Positions 52,801 to 55,738 are shown, counted from the stretch's first letter. The stretch: 64,000 bases of DNA from Eledone cirrhosa (GCA_964016885.1 OZ024747.1:622001-686000), one strand, 5' to 3'. Made by a program: numbers and translations. The notes: generated by a model from the sequence alone, not told the origin.

Positions 52801-55738
52801 TAACGTCAGTACTGATAGAAAATCAAAATCATGTCAACTTGACTTTTCCAGTTCAGTTTTTATATAATAATAATAATAATTGTTTGCTTTACAGCAAAGA
52901 GCAATGGCCCTCCCCTCTCCGGGCCCAAAAAACAAGGCACCAGCAATGCACTGGGACAATTGCTGCCCTGTACCAAGAACAGAATAGTTATTTAGTATTA
53001 TTATTATAGTGGGTGGATTGGCAGTATCGATAGAGGGTCGGACGCCATGCTCTGTAGCATAGAGTTATGCCCCCTTTATGTTCTGAGTTCAAATCCACCT
53101 GAGGTTAACTTTGCTTTCATCCTTACGGGGTCGATAAAATAAAGTACCAGTAATGTACTGGGATAAATGCTGGCCTTGAGCCAAAAGTAGAAACAATTAT
53201 AGTTGATTGCTGGTGGTGGTGGTGGTGGTGAAGGTGGTGGATGGTGTCAGTGATGGTGGTGGATGGTGTCAGTGAAGGTGGTGGATGGTGTCAGTGATGG
53301 TGGTGGATGGTGTCAGTGATGGTGATGTGGTGGTGGATGTTTCCAGTGATGGTGGTGGATGGTGTCAGTGATGGTGGTGGATGGTGGTAGTGGATGGTGG
53401 TAGTGGTGGATGGTGCCATTGATGGTGGTGGTGTCAGTGATGGTGATGGCAGTTGTCGTTGTTGTTCATTTCACTGATACTGCTGCTGCAGACAATGGTG
53501 TTGTTGCTGTTGTTGTAGTCGCTGGGTTGAAATTTTGAAATTTGTTCGCTTCGCGCTTGTGATATATACACATACATATATATACATACACACACATATA
53601 TATATATACATACATACTTACACACACGTACATATATATATATACACACACATTCAACAAAGGAGTTAGCAGTTTGTCAACAGGTCAGCCACCTCATGTG
53701 GTGGTGGTGGGGAGCGAGTGTAGACGTTATTGTGGTGGCGGGGAGCAGTGAGATATAACAAGTTCATAGTCCACTTGTCTCTTTTCCTCTCTTTTCAAAA
53801 TTTGAATTTATGGCCATTTTGCAATGGGAGACAAGTAAGCGTGAAATGTAAAATTTTTAAATAGAGATTGCTCTGGAAAAATATATGGAATATTTCTGTA
53901 GCTTCCACATCTTTTATCAGAACATTTCTCCGGCGTCCAATGAGCAAAAAATTTTTGTATTTTGGTCTTTCAGAATACGAAAATTAGTAAAAACTTACCC
54001 CCACAAAAAACAGTATGTTGTCCTATCTATGAGCTCCATATATATACCTCCCCCTCTCTAAATATATTACCCCACCCCCCACCCCACCCCCTCTATATAT
54101 AAACCCATCCCTTTCTCTATATTGCAACACTCTTTGATTTTCTTTCGCCGTAGATTTTCGTAGATTGTTTACCACCTTACTTCCATTGTTTTACTGAAAG
54201 CGTGACACACACGGTCGGACGCTACGTAGGTATTAGCGTATTAATATATAGATAATAATATTTATGATAATGTTAGAATATTGTGATAAAAGGTGATTAA
54301 TTTAGTTTTCTGTGTTTCAGGGTTACATTAAGAGTAAATGGGAGATTGATGTTGGAGATCAAACTGGTGAGTATAAATATTTTGTTACTTAAAAATATTT
54401 CTCAATTACCATCAATATATCTACACTGTAATGTGGTTCCACTGTAACATGGTTCCACTGTAACGTAGTCCCACACTGTAACGTGGTTCCACTGTAACGT
54501 GATCCCACACTGTAACGTGGTTCTATGGTTACACTGTAACATGGTTCCACACTGTAACGTGGTTGGTGTTAGGAAGGACATTCAGCTGTGGAAACGAAGC
54601 CAAAATACAGATCTGAATGAGCATGACATGGTCTCCAGAACTAGCTTGTCTCATAATCTGACAACCTGTCCAATCCATGCAAGTGTAGAAAATGGAAATT
54701 AAACAATGGCGATGAGACTTGTTTTAAACCCTCCATTTAACCAGTGTAGATGACTGCAACCAACATTTTCTAATTCATCTTCAGCAACAATAGATTCAAC
54801 AGTCTTTCAACTACAAGCAAAAAGAAACTTTTTTTTTTTTTGTTTACTGGTAAATGGAATCAAGCCTGAGCTGTCCATTACTCACTTTATAAATGGATAC
54901 TGTATAAATATGAGTTTGTGAGTTTGAGTAAACACCATTGAGTTGAACACTTAAACACTAGCACACTATAATGGTGTTTCTCATTTAGTGTACTATGTTT
55001 CACTGTTTGATATTTTATACAATACACCTTGTAAACTGGTTGTGTTGGTGATAATAAACACCCAGTCCACCCTGTAAAGTGGTTGTGTTGGTGACACAAC
55101 CAATAAACACCCAGTCCATCCTGTAAACTGGTTGTGTTGTTGACACAACCAATAAACACCCAGTCCATTCTGTAAAGTGGTTGTGTTGGTGACACTACAA
55201 AAAGCTGCTTCATAAATGATCCATCTTTAAGGGTGCTCACCCTATTTTATAGCAGCTTCATACATGAACACACCACTCTTTATATTATGGTAATTGATTT
55301 AAATGATGTAAATTACAGCAATGGCTAAAGTGACAAGAGGGAGAAGATCAGGTTCCAGCATCTTTCTATAAGATGTTGGAATCAAGGAATTGTTATAATG
55401 ATAGACATTTTTGGTGGCTACTAGGCTATTGTGTGTGAATTGAGTTGCGAGGCAGTTTTGAAAACATTGTAATATTACAATTTAAAATAACTTGGTAGCT
55501 CAAACCCAATCAAAATGTGTGTTCTATTTCATGATGGGAGGAATTATCTAAGCTTCTAAGTCATATTTATATATGAATATATTTATGTGTCCAAACCCAT
55601 GCAAGCGTGGAAGATGGACGTTAAGCGATGATGATGATGTGTATATATACACATATTCTCTCTCTTTCTATACATATATTCTTTATTACTCTCTTATTTC
55701 TCTTTATTTTACAGGTCAAGTTACTGACCAAGTACTGG
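7507..55738 (+). CDS. YLPM1: YLPM1 (ZAP3) orthologue, 17 internal exons, both ends outside window
   Basis: Join of exons 7507-8020, 10763-10909, 12030-13683, 17186-17246, 18372-19151, 20881-21305, 27444-27595, 27952-28035, 32244-32619, 33339-33561, 34312-34431, 34941-35117, 42015-42098, 43038-43121, 43562-43660, 54321-54366 and 55715-55738. All introns are GT-AG and the frame is continuous over 5,050 nt. YLPM1 is a nuclear protein known from mammals to associate with RNA and protein phosphatase 1. It carries a long Gln/Pro/Gly-rich body and a C-terminal P-loop kinase-like domain. Here the Walker A motif GLPGSGKT, the following MDDYF, the DDGFFPFI stretch, the RNIHGR stretch and the GYIKSKWE stretch occur in the same order as in the mammalian protein as I recall it. 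The PP1-binding RVRW-type tail is not in the window, so the gene is 3'-incomplete here. The N-terminus is also missing. Identity rests on the C-terminal domain; the body is poorly conserved. Confidence 0.9.
8150..8510 (+). repeat. LINE/SINE tail-like repeats in intron
   Basis: It contains a worn 'ctctaatgttgctgacatgataaa...gcacccaatacactctgtaaa...aggaatagcatctagcc' string. A second unit 8320-8500 has 'caactcttgctagcagggtaaatgatgg'. Both are diverged relatives of the tail at 62060-62275. The rest of 8511-9650 has a (TA)n at 8820-8836 and CA repeats near 9050; no gene seen. Confidence 0.5.
9660..10335 (-). pseudogene. Decayed dispersed invertebrate coding repeat
   Basis: On the minus strand, reading through frameshifts, the peptide fragments come in this order: DLPQNSVELLG with SSLQEQHSGF (10320-10215), then HTKEVYESMKVVLKKLKYIK with WMIAEDLKVI (10010-9910), then NIKLALMKQFVNALYKVETL (9775-9710). 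I recall the same order (NLPKNSAELLG, YE.M..VLEKL.Y..H.WM...DLK, HIKLGLMKQFVKAL) in a highly repeated uncharacterised protein family of insects and molluscs. The function of that family is unknown to me. This copy has several stops and shifts and is certainly dead. Confidence 0.6.
10498..10742 (+). repeat. G-run and GT/GTAT microsatellite block
   Basis: A run of about 12 G at 10541-10552 is followed by GTGTAT-rich sequence ending in (GTAT)n(TA)n. The acceptor of the 10763 exon follows within 25 bp. Confidence 0.75.
10763..10909 (+). CDS. YLPM1: YLPM1 exon: acidic/aromatic helix
   Basis: The acceptor is 'cacttcacag' and the donor is AAAG|GTAGC; phase 1 at both ends. The peptide carries YAGGTSFKTDSSF, then a Glu-rich helix with Trp/Tyr repeats (FERQYNDWKKQYDEW). 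A Trp/Tyr-punctuated Glu/Lys helix also stands in this place in mammalian YLPM1 as I recall it. The exon joins as K-D-HPDRQQ to the next one. It is too short to show as a long open frame; it was found from phase and sequence. Confidence 0.85.
11304..11426 (+). repeat. Three tandem units of about 45-55 bp
   Basis: The unit contains 'ggttgtgtcaaagacatgac' + 'aacctacctagtgttggtga'. Each has GGTTGT/ACAACC inverted ends and could form a small hairpin. A related single copy is at 40717-40740. The rest of intron 10910-12029 shows no gene. Confidence 0.7.
12030..13683 (+). CDS. YLPM1: YLPM1 large exon: helix, giant Gly-rich tract, FNQGP repeats
   Basis: The acceptor is 'tttttctgcag' and the donor is TCTTT|GTAAGT. 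The exon opens with DHPDRQQFKQYENQF and a basic helix (KRRDIQNRKRQIE). A Gly-rich tract of about 200 residues follows (12240-12850), made of GGG, GVG, GILG and GGVGSDGVKGG units. A Ser/Thr/Asn-rich part comes next, then FNQGP-type repeats (13360-13470) with Arg-Gly-Pro. The rest is Arg/Asn-rich, ending near MPTRS. The open frame runs back upstream into the intron (11945) but that part is Lys/Phe-rich intron read-through. The Gly tract is far longer than anything I recall in vertebrate YLPM1 and may be lineage-specific. Confidence 0.85.
13845..13985 (+). repeat. tRNA-derived SINE, 5' part
   Basis: 'ttggtggaatggtagaatcg' head followed by 'gctgaggtcaactttacctttt'. Diverged copy of the family at 20036-20255. 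Confidence 0.65.
14308..14333 (+). other. G-rich run, possible G-quadruplex
   Basis: Four or more G-runs within 26 bases (ggg agggggg agaggg t ggggggg) on the transcript strand. The surrounding intron is AT-rich. Confidence 0.5.
14620..14690 (-). repeat. LINE/SINE (ATG)n tail fragment
   Basis: 'catcatcatcatcatcatcg' then 'tttaacgtctatcttccacg', the antisense of the LINE 3' end at 37412. Confidence 0.65.
15000..15172 (+). repeat. SINE 3' part next to LINE copy
   Basis: It has 'gagatgggctctgccaag' and 'aactccattaggagttacag', same family as 7035-7215. It ends about 20 bp before the truncated LINE. Confidence 0.6.
15195..15985 (+). pseudogene. 5'-truncated LINE copy (ORF2 C-terminus and 3' end)
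   Basis: The frame 15200-15598 reads MLHGSETWALCAEDIRRLER, then a basic HWYGHVMRM/GRPRKTWDDL segment. It is almost identical to the C-terminus of the LINE at 37781-40219. It continues through the shared 3' untranslated region ('ggttggtgttaggaaggg') to a (GATGAT)n end at 15967-15982. The copy lacks endonuclease and RT, so it is a dead 5'-truncated insertion. High similarity to the full copy suggests recent activity. It lies sense to YLPM1. Confidence 0.88.
16223..16600. other. GC-rich patch of unknown origin
   Basis: Bases 16370-16580 are clearly richer in G and C than the AT-rich flanks. They hold overlapping short open frames on both strands (114 residues minus, 69 plus). A direct duplication 'gaaggacatcaggctac' occurs at 16339 and 16362. 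I do not recognise the translation. It could be a retrocopy fragment or part of an unlisted repeat. Confidence 0.35.
16685..16910 (-). repeat. LINE/SINE tail fragment and (TA)n microsatellite
   Basis: (ATC)n at 16692-16718 then 'gttttacgtccgttcttcca' and 'ggttgtcctgttgtgggcag', antisense of the (ATG)n tail family. It runs into a (TA)n run at 16820-16870. Confidence 0.7.
17186..17246 (+). CDS. YLPM1: YLPM1 small exon (61 nt)
   Basis: The acceptor is 'ttattttag' and the donor is GCAAAG|GTATCT. It completes the Leu codon begun in the previous exon (TT|G) and reads DGKNDKIDQPLKESDEPSAK, a short hydrophilic linker. The end phase is 0, matching the start of the exon at 18372. No other frame fits both neighbours. 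Confidence 0.72.
17612..17815 (-). repeat. Full-length tRNA-derived SINE
   Basis: The minus strand reads a 'ggcagtattggtagaga' head, 'ctgagttcaaattccgcc' B box, then 'aggctaactttgcctttc' and 'ctggccttgtgccaaaag'. 17816-18237 shows no gene. Confidence 0.8.
18238..18300 (+). repeat. 15-bp unit repeated four times
   Basis: The unit ttagttataaaattc is repeated exactly, immediately upstream of the polypyrimidine region of the exon at 18372. Confidence 0.9.
18372..19151 (+). CDS. YLPM1: YLPM1 exon: Gly/Pro/Asp-rich with RGG motif
   Basis: The acceptor is 'cctgtttgcag' and the donor is CGGCCT|GTAAGT; phase 0 at both ends (780 nt). The product begins IARKDDDKGDGGAGNG. It is rich in Gly, Pro, Asp and Gln, with a GGGPPPPPR patch and an RGG-like segment (GSGRRGRGGVMMGQR) near the end. 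RGG boxes commonly bind RNA or are arginine-methylated, so an RNA-linked role is plausible by analogy only. Four 15-bp tandem repeats lie about 70 bp upstream of the acceptor. Confidence 0.85.
19355..20039 (-). mobile_element. Helitron-like non-autonomous element, copy 1 (with SINE insert)
   Basis: On the minus strand it starts TCTTAACTATAATAAAG after an A. It ends with a hairpin (about 19359-19390) directly before TTAG, where copy 2 has CTAG, and T. Internal sequence ('aatcgtaattgacaatatac', 'tgtcttatgtaatcagtaac') is shared with 26888-27338. A SINE segment at about 19775-19955 interrupts it. No coding capacity. Confidence 0.65.
19775..19960 (+). repeat. SINE fragment with internal duplication, inside Helitron-like copy
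   Basis: 'tttgcctttcatccttacgg' to 'gccttgtgcctaacgtag' is followed by a second partial copy of the 3' half. Both halves end in 'caattatttattcaaagt'. Copy 2 of the host element has a single 'ttatttattcaaagt' here, which marks the target site. Confidence 0.7.
20040..20255 (+). repeat. Full-length tRNA-derived SINE
   Basis: It begins 'ggtagattggcagaatcggt', carries 'gttctgagttcaaatcctg' (B box) and ends 'ttgcctgccttgtgcta'. It abuts the end of the Helitron-like element. The rest of intron to 20880 has no gene. Confidence 0.8.
20881..21305 (+). CDS. YLPM1: YLPM1 exon: Asn-rich with poly-Asn run
   Basis: The acceptor is 'ttctttgaag' and the donor is GAAAG|GTAAGG. The phase is 0 at the start and 2 at the end. 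It reads DSNRNDAPPFNWSAEPRMN. A run of Asn codons (AAT/AAC mix, 21009-21040) follows, then RD- and NR-rich sequence with a Pro patch (RPPPSTMPPSRDYN). The mixed codons in the Asn run argue that it is translated and not a fresh microsatellite. Confidence 0.84.
21640..21925 (+). repeat. LINE/SINE tails with (ATG)n
   Basis: Two tails: one near 21745-21800 ('cccatgtcagtgtaatgtag', gatgatgatgat) and one at 21868-21920 ('cttgcaagcagggaaaaagc', (ATG)n). Confidence 0.6.
22020..22195 (+). repeat. Three tandem units of about 60 bp
   Basis: The unit contains 'accataacc', 'tctacctgggttcacttaca' and 'attaccctgtca'. It ends in a run of C at 22183-22194. 22196-23150 shows no gene. Confidence 0.75.
23150..23350 (-). 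repeat. Diverged LINE/SINE tail
   Basis: 'catcatcattttaatgtcca' with 'gcatggattagacagttg' and 'acagctggaagtatttccta', antisense of the (ATG)n tail family. 23351-24790 shows no recognised gene. Confidence 0.6.
24798..25380 (-). repeat. Three consecutive SINE copies
   Basis: Successive copies start near 24798, 25018 and 25205. Each has a 'gcacaaggc(c)agcaat' block, a 'gtcgattaaatcgac' type block and a tRNA-like head ('tctaccgattctgccaatcc'). All three lie in the same orientation with decreasing match to consensus. Confidence 0.72.
25555..25715 (+). repeat. (TA)n(TG)n microsatellite and tail fragment
   Basis: (TA)n at 25558-25594 then GTGTGT. 25665-25715 has 'cttgcaagcagggaaaagc' and a short atgatg end. 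Confidence 0.7.
25990..26330 (+). repeat. Long SINE, head to tail
   Basis: It begins 'ataaggcagcaaattggcag' with a 'gttaggacgttgg' A-box region and 'ctgaactcaaatcctatc' B-box region. It passes 'cttttcatccattgaag' and ends 'ctcaggagttacgggac'. It links the head family (20040) and the tail family (7035, 15000) in one element, so those are parts of one SINE. Confidence 0.78.
26395..26525 (+). repeat. Dispersed repeat copy ('gtgaccatagcatc' family)
   Basis: 'gcattccagacgtgaccata' then 'atagtatatctaggactatg', same family as 1985-2470. Confidence 0.6.
26888..27338 (-). mobile_element. Helitron-like non-autonomous element, copy 2 (451 bp)
   Basis: On the minus strand it starts A|TCTAAACTATAATAAA. 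It ends with a near-perfect hairpin (arms 26892-26906 and 26911-26923, loop ttcg) directly followed by CTAG|T. TC start, CTAG end, a hairpin at the 3' end, insertion between A and T, and no target duplication fit Helitrons. The hairpin abutting CTAG, not lying about 10 bases inside, is unusual. No coding capacity. Confidence 0.7.
27444..27595 (+). CDS. YLPM1: YLPM1 exon: Arg/Asp/Pro-rich
   Basis: The acceptor is 'ttttttgttatag' and the donor is TTCAG|GTAAAC; phase 2 in, phase 1 out. The peptide carries RDRNFPPKDFDIQRGNRH, then ERFQQRDFLPPYG, then YAHRPAREVFESDS. It continues the Arg-rich, disordered style of the exons on either side. A Helitron-like repeat (26888-27338) ends about 105 bp upstream of the acceptor. 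Confidence 0.8.
27952..28035 (+). CDS. YLPM1: YLPM1 exon with VFDYGH motif (84 nt)
   Basis: The acceptor is 'tgttttttacag' and the donor is CACAAG|GTATTG; phase 1 at both ends, so the exon can be skipped without a frameshift. It encodes MARNKPPAVFDYGHKHANY. The PPxVFDYGH core is a short motif I recall from vertebrate YLPM1, which supports the assignment. Confidence 0.82.
28610..28840 (+). repeat. Probable second SINE family
   Basis: 'ccagactgggggtgcattgt', 'gttcctgagcaaagaatttc', 'tgctctagttccatccac' and 'gatagactgacatccca'. The 'cctgagcaa' block resembles conserved central parts of several animal SINEs. No tRNA head was seen. 28036-28609 and 28841-29132 hold no gene, apart from a scrap of the 'gctatttctagc' repeat at 28955. 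Confidence 0.45.
29133..32165 (+). repeat. 3.0-kb minisatellite, 34-35-bp unit
   Basis: The unit is ggttttatcataccaaact + gcttgaaacccctcct, with 33-35-bp length variants (cctcct, ctcct, ctct, ttcct endings). This gives nearly 90 copies in one orientation. Nearly identical 210-bp blocks recur at 29357-29566, 30628-30837 and 30971-31180, so there is higher-order structure. Open frames here have no stop because the unit lacks them in one frame combination; they are not genes. Confidence 0.97.
32244..32619 (+). CDS. YLPM1: YLPM1 exon: RE/RD-rich charged segment
   Basis: The acceptor is 'catcattgcag' and the donor is GGAAG|GTTAGTG; phase 1 in, phase 2 out. It begins DMDFQGNKNLAQDHVGGDRG. It becomes strongly charged (DRERERLREREKFRDG-like, DRKHEERKFERD), as in RE/RD-rich nuclear proteins. 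The exon starts only about 80 bp after the end of a 3-kb minisatellite. Confidence 0.84.
32758..32890 (+). repeat. Dispersed repeat copy ('catgaccatcc' family)
   Basis: 'gcattctcgccatgaccatc' and 'tattatcttatgtatcctca', same family as 1985-2470. The remaining intron to 33338 shows no gene. Confidence 0.5.
33339..33561 (+). CDS. YLPM1: YLPM1 exon: start of P-loop kinase domain (Walker A)
   Basis: The acceptor is 'tcttcatttag' and the donor is ATCAGA|GTAAGT; phase 2 in, phase 0 out. It carries a linker (YNSPNRGYHNTEPPHIRDAF). Then comes the first strand and nucleotide-binding loop of the P-loop domain, VVVIIRGLPGSGKTYVSKL. GLPGSGKT is a textbook Walker A motif (GxxGxGKT), with Lys and Thr expected to hold the phosphates and magnesium. 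This exon gives the strongest identification. Confidence 0.93.
33770..34050. repeat. SINE fragment (+) followed by LINE/SINE tail (-)
   Basis: 33770-33915 has 'gaggttagctttgcctttca' and 'gatggccttgtgccaaat' on +. 33943-34050 has 'catcatcatcatttaacatc' and 'catgctagcatgggttag' on -. A (TA)n(TG)n microsatellite lies at 34130-34180. Confidence 0.7.
34312..34431 (+). CDS. YLPM1: YLPM1 exon: P-loop domain, MDDYF segment
   Basis: The acceptor is 'aatttttctag' and the donor is AAGAAA|GTAAGG; phase 0 at both ends (120 nt). It encodes DKETNNGGAAPRMLCMDDYF, then MVEVEKVQKDSESNKMIKKK. The MDDYF element corresponds to the conserved LDDYF segment after the P-loop in YLPM1-family kinase-like domains. Confidence 0.92.
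34941..35117 (+). CDS. YLPM1: YLPM1 exon: P-loop domain core
   Basis: The acceptor is 'atcacttctag' and the donor is TTTCAG|GTTAGA; phase 0 at both ends (177 nt). It reads VLQYEYEPDLEETYRQSIL, then FKKTIDDGFFPFIIYDSVN and RHFEEFWSYAKSKGFQ. The DDGFFPFII strand and the HFEEFWS helix are conserved positions of the family. The next intron carries the piggyBac/LINE nest. Confidence 0.93.
35860..37411 (-). pseudogene. piggyBac transposase, main part (broken)
   Basis: The order on the minus strand starts with an acidic end of the N-terminal region and APEWIKNLKTVSFSDF (37370), in open frame to 36945. A frameshift near 36950 follows. Then comes the catalytic core with first Asp in YLSIDEGMVGYKGR (near 36850). 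The second catalytic position reads ILFFYRFFSS (near 36610), with Tyr where piggyBac has Asp. The third Asp is in RYMGGVDWMNQ (near 36345). After further shifts the C-terminal Cys-rich domain (KKQCRECLHQKRKAP and FQCAFCKVALCRAGCF, 35985-35870) is still readable. Frameshifts plus loss of a catalytic Asp mean it is inactive. It resembles PGBD4-type proteins. Confidence 0.9.
37412..40219 (-). mobile_element. 5'-truncated LINE inside piggyBac
   Basis: The minus-strand element runs from within its endonuclease domain (40219) to the (ATG)n tail at 37412-37430. The 3' untranslated region holds 'ggttggtgttaggaaggg', the tail shared with SINEs. About 2.8 kb; a full relative is at 49384-52560. Confidence 0.92.
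37781..40219 (-). CDS. LINE ORF2: endonuclease end, reverse transcriptase, PHD-like finger
   Basis: One open frame of just over 800 codons without internal stop. Upstream of the first Met-like codon it still reads SQVDYILTRRRDR, the end of an APE-type endonuclease, so the copy is 5'-truncated. RT motifs are QFGFVSGKSTTDALF (about residue 350), LAFVDLEKAFDRVPH (380), GVHQGSILSPLLF (445) and the catalytic LLYADDLTLI (about 477), all intact. Then a Cys/His cluster of C-x2-C-x10-C-x2-C-x4-H-x2-C spacing followed by CGRC (about 535-580) looks like a PHD-type zinc finger. The C-terminus has LHGSETWALCAED, RWYGHV and GRPRKTWDEL. It resembles RTE-like or related cephalopod LINEs; clade is uncertain. 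Lacking a full endonuclease it cannot move itself. Confidence 0.88.
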   Translation of the reverse strand, partial: GEHTSQVDYILTRRRDRVSVVNTKSLPHEECTSQHRLIISDLIVRARRTRQQKRTILRRKIWKLKDPTARNKFQSILLDAFDSKEEHLESDNIEGQWKFLKANLLMATDEVCGWSRPVGRRRVTWWWNSKVEGSIKAKKQAWKVWRDGGSREDYQVARREARRQVYFARREAEERKFKHVLQREDQKHEVFRIARQCVKENRDIVGEKCVLNDDGVLAITDADKKVAWKCHYERLLNEENKWEKDSLPHIDPIEGPAVLVEGSIISKAIKDMKTGKVAGPSEIVAEMLKASGTVGHTMVTRIVNQVVQNGVVPKDWHSSIIVNCYKGKGDALDRSNYRGIKLIDQVMKVTEKVIAQLIRERIDLDEMQFGFVSGKSTTDALFIVRQLQEKYLAKGKPLYLAFVDLEKAFDRVPHSIIWWALRKLGVDEWLVRAIQAMYKETVSKVRINNEYSEEVSVKVGVHQGSILSPLLFIIALQAITEEFKTGCPWELLYADDLTLIAESMAELEKKFQTWKHGLESKGLKINLAKTKVLVCRKENKAAVPSGKWPCSVCRKGVGRNSILCPKCKVWVHKRCSGITGKLTKNIDFTCGRCSGAISSSKCPQNTSSFNCAEGSIEIVDSFRYLGDKISSGGGCSESTVARVRTGWKKFRELIPLLAAKGFSLKMKGRLYDACIRTAMLHGSETWALCAEDIRRLERNEACMLRWMCNSNIRERQSINELRKKLEIRGIRCCLLERSLRWYGHVMHMKVDSCITKCRAIKIDGSHGIGRPRKTWDELINSDLTHLHLSKTMSLDRDLWRYSVTEDPPDLNT
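40220..40369 (-). pseudogene. piggyBac transposase, N-terminal piece beyond the LINE
   Basis: Start ATG at 40369 gives MDTNFIQSSSKSEFEGF, then an acidic Ser/Glu stretch ending FSESD at the LINE junction. The other side of the LINE resumes in the same acidic style (ENSESESSDDSDKEN-like). The junctions share AGTGATCC/AGTGAATCC, a possible worn target duplication. Confidence 0.8.
40581..40680 (+). repeat. 44-bp subterminal repeats of piggyBac
   Basis: The units start at 40581, 40625 and 40669 (ttgggcggcttggtcacatg + aaccaaaattttttt). The last one merges into the terminal inverted repeat. Such repeats may be transposase-binding sites. Confidence 0.8.
40700..40965 (+). repeat. SINE/LINE-tail composite
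   Basis: 'cagctgtgtcaaagacatga' start, a 'gtctgtcccaccacctagta' middle and 'aacccttgcagggaaaac' with (ATG)n end at 40950-40961. It directly follows the piggyBac right end. Confidence 0.55.
41640..41960 (+). pseudogene. Decayed LINE 3' fragment
   Basis: Broken frame with LREKLGI-like, ERG.PRKK.KWGES-like and SLTEDMIT pieces. They correspond to the C-terminal segment (IREKL, GRPRKTW) of LINE ORF2, from a different family. It ends 'gtgaatatgggaaacatgta' + ATG repeat. 41130-41500 before it may be a solo LTR, but this is not supported well. Confidence 0.5.
42015..42098 (+). CDS. YLPM1: YLPM1 exon: P-loop domain, RNIHGR segment (84 nt)
   Basis: The acceptor is 'gctttgttgcag' and the donor is ACCAAG|GTGAGT; phase 0 at both ends. 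It encodes VYVATVHSDVSTCIKRNIHG followed by RTKQDITK. The CxKRNIHGR segment is a strongly conserved basic stretch that may act as the kinase lid, by analogy with related P-loop kinases. The intron before it is about 6.9 kb because of transposon insertion. Confidence 0.92.
42680..42710 (+). repeat. (TG)n microsatellite
   Basis: Clean gt repeat in the intron between exons 42015 and 43038. The rest of that intron (42099-43037) has no recognised gene. 43122-43561 is likewise empty. Confidence 0.85.
43038..43121 (+). CDS. YLPM1: YLPM1 exon: end of P-loop domain (84 nt)
   Basis: The acceptor is 'gattttaccatttcag' and the donor is CCAGAG|GTGGGT; phase 0 at both ends. It encodes IHKNWEETPKHHIHLDIRC then LLQDAAIPE. 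The LDIRxLLQDAAI segment is the conserved last helix of the domain. Both this exon and the one before are 84 nt and symmetric, so each could be skipped in frame. Confidence 0.92.
43562..43660 (+). CDS. YLPM1: YLPM1 exon: acidic linker
   Basis: The acceptor is 'catctgttttag' and the donor is CCAGTG|GTAAAG; phase 0 at both ends (99 nt). It encodes VEMEDTSDEKTKKEPVSPQK then GDPEEEDEPIGPV. The VEMED start and an acidic Glu-rich linker match the region just after the P-loop domain in other YLPM1 proteins. The next exon is more than 10 kb away, beyond a Helitron. Confidence 0.9.
43830..44270. repeat. TATC microsatellite and SINE-tail remains
   Basis: (ATCT)n at 43834-43890. Then two or three worn units with 'gccacatacctccaggtgtg', 'ggcaggttttctgcaactga' and 'tggataccctttctatcacc', diverged antisense LINE/SINE tail sequence. 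44330-44470 has an unplaced repeat with 'ttaacgtttcggatgctag'. Confidence 0.5.
44880..46890 (-). pseudogene. Helitron Pif1-like helicase part, broken
   Basis: It follows the Rep part. The linker has WTRRVRFHNIVTRMY-like sequence (46710). Then LNNEQRELFNCVIDAAL (46240) and Walker A DAPGGSGKTFLFN (near 46130), then Walker B-type VFIIDEASMI (near 45900). The NMRAN segment lies near 45680, LKVGAIIMLLRNL near 45290, and a late INKAQG-like helicase motif near 45060. Stops and shifts (for example near 46030, 45830 and 45700) inactivate it. Pif1-type superfamily 1B helicase fused to Rep is the hallmark of Helitrons. Confidence 0.88.
46900..49150 (-). pseudogene. Helitron Rep (HUH) part, broken
   Basis: The order begins with an Arg/Glu-rich start with REEREAYLQN-type repeats (49030-48850) and a Cys-rich segment (CQYCEALRF, LNCCNNGKV near 48740). 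Next come GHDARRYNNPTNNEVAAIF (48240) and YGKPDLFTSYTCNPK (47730). The HUH motif is in QKRGLPHCHMLIM (near 47525), two His around Cys binding metal. The KYLFEYIYKGHD segment (near 47110) carries the Tyr pair region that nicks DNA. At least three frameshifts (near 48390-47900, 47850, 47370, 47130) break it. This is the rolling-circle replication initiator domain of Helitrons (Helitron_like_N). Confidence 0.88.
49384..52560 (-). mobile_element. Near full-length LINE inside the Helitron
   Basis: Same family as 37412-40219 but with its 5' end. It begins near 52560 with a 5' leader and runs to (ATG)n at 49384-49415. The 5' leader (52425-52545) contains 'gtgttaggaagggcatccaa', a phrase also present in the 3' end of the first LINE and in SINEs. 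Confidence 0.85.
49720..52361 (-). pseudogene. LINE ORF2 (endonuclease, RT, PHD-like finger), broken
   Basis: It starts MKTSHLRVATLNVGTLRGRS (52361), the first strand of an APE endonuclease. Decayed endonuclease follows to SQIDFLLVRQRDRQM (51775). RT pieces: QFGFVSGKSTTAALF (50735), LAFVDLEKA (50625), GVHQGSVLSPLLF (50475) and the intact LLYADDLVLI (50375). The same Cys/His finger as in the first LINE is readable near 50220-50095 (CSICRKG, CTQCRSWVHKRC, CSRC) across a frameshift. The end reads LHGCETWAATAED. Several frameshifts and stops make it inactive; it is older than the copy in piggyBac. Confidence 0.87.
52595..52800 (+). repeat. (CA)n and (TACA)n microsatellite block
   Basis: CA runs with interspersed 'ccaacactcatgcatacaaa' units repeated three times, then (TACA)n(TA)n. 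Confidence 0.9.
53005..53208 (+). repeat. Full-length tRNA-derived SINE in the Helitron
   Basis: 'gtggattggcagtatcgata' head, 'ttctgagttcaaatccacct' B box, 'ttacggggtcgataaaataa' and 'tggccttgagccaaaag' end. It is one of the best-kept copies in the window. Confidence 0.85.
53210..53460 (+). repeat. GGT-rich minisatellite
   Basis: Units of 'ggtggatggtgtcagtgatg' with length variants. 53461-54190 beyond it is non-coding, AT-rich or C-rich. Confidence 0.85.
54321..54366 (+). CDS. YLPM1: YLPM1 exon: GYIKSKWE segment (46 nt)
   Basis: The acceptor is 'tctgtgtttcag' and the donor is CAAACTG|GTGAGT; phase 0 in, phase 1 out. It encodes GYIKSKWEIDVGDQT, matching the GYIPKSKWE element C-terminal to the P-loop domain in vertebrate YLPM1. 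It begins only 69 bp after the 5' edge of the Helitron at 54252. Confidence 0.87.
54410..54715 (+). repeat. Tail-derived minisatellite plus LINE/SINE tail
   Basis: Several units of 'ccacactgtaacgtggtt' and 'ccactgtaacatggtt' (54425-54565) lead into 'ggttggtgttaggaaggaca' and a worn tail to 54715. The unit is an expanded version of the 'cacactgtaaatgtggttgg' of the LINE 3' end. Confidence 0.8.
55020..55200 (+). repeat. Second tail-derived minisatellite, about 55-60-bp unit
   Basis: Four units of 'cacccagtccatcctgtaaa' + 'ctggttgtgttggtgacac'. A related two-unit array is at 62276-62400. The rest of 55201-55585 has no gene. Confidence 0.8.
55586..55640 (+). repeat. LINE tail scrap
   Basis: 'gtccaaacccatgcaagcgt' then 'ggaagatggacgttaagcg' and (ATG)n, a perfect-looking LINE 3' end 75 bp before the micro-exon acceptor. 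Confidence 0.75.
55715..55738 (+). CDS. YLPM1: YLPM1 putative 24-nt micro-exon
   Basis: The acceptor 'ctctttattttacag' is strong and the donor is CTGG|GTAAGG; phase 1 at both ends. It encodes GQVTDQVL. It is supported by good splice signals, fitting phase and position, but not by recognisable conservation. A symmetric 24-nt exon could be an alternative cassette. The 19-bp satellite begins 238 bp downstream. Confidence 0.6.
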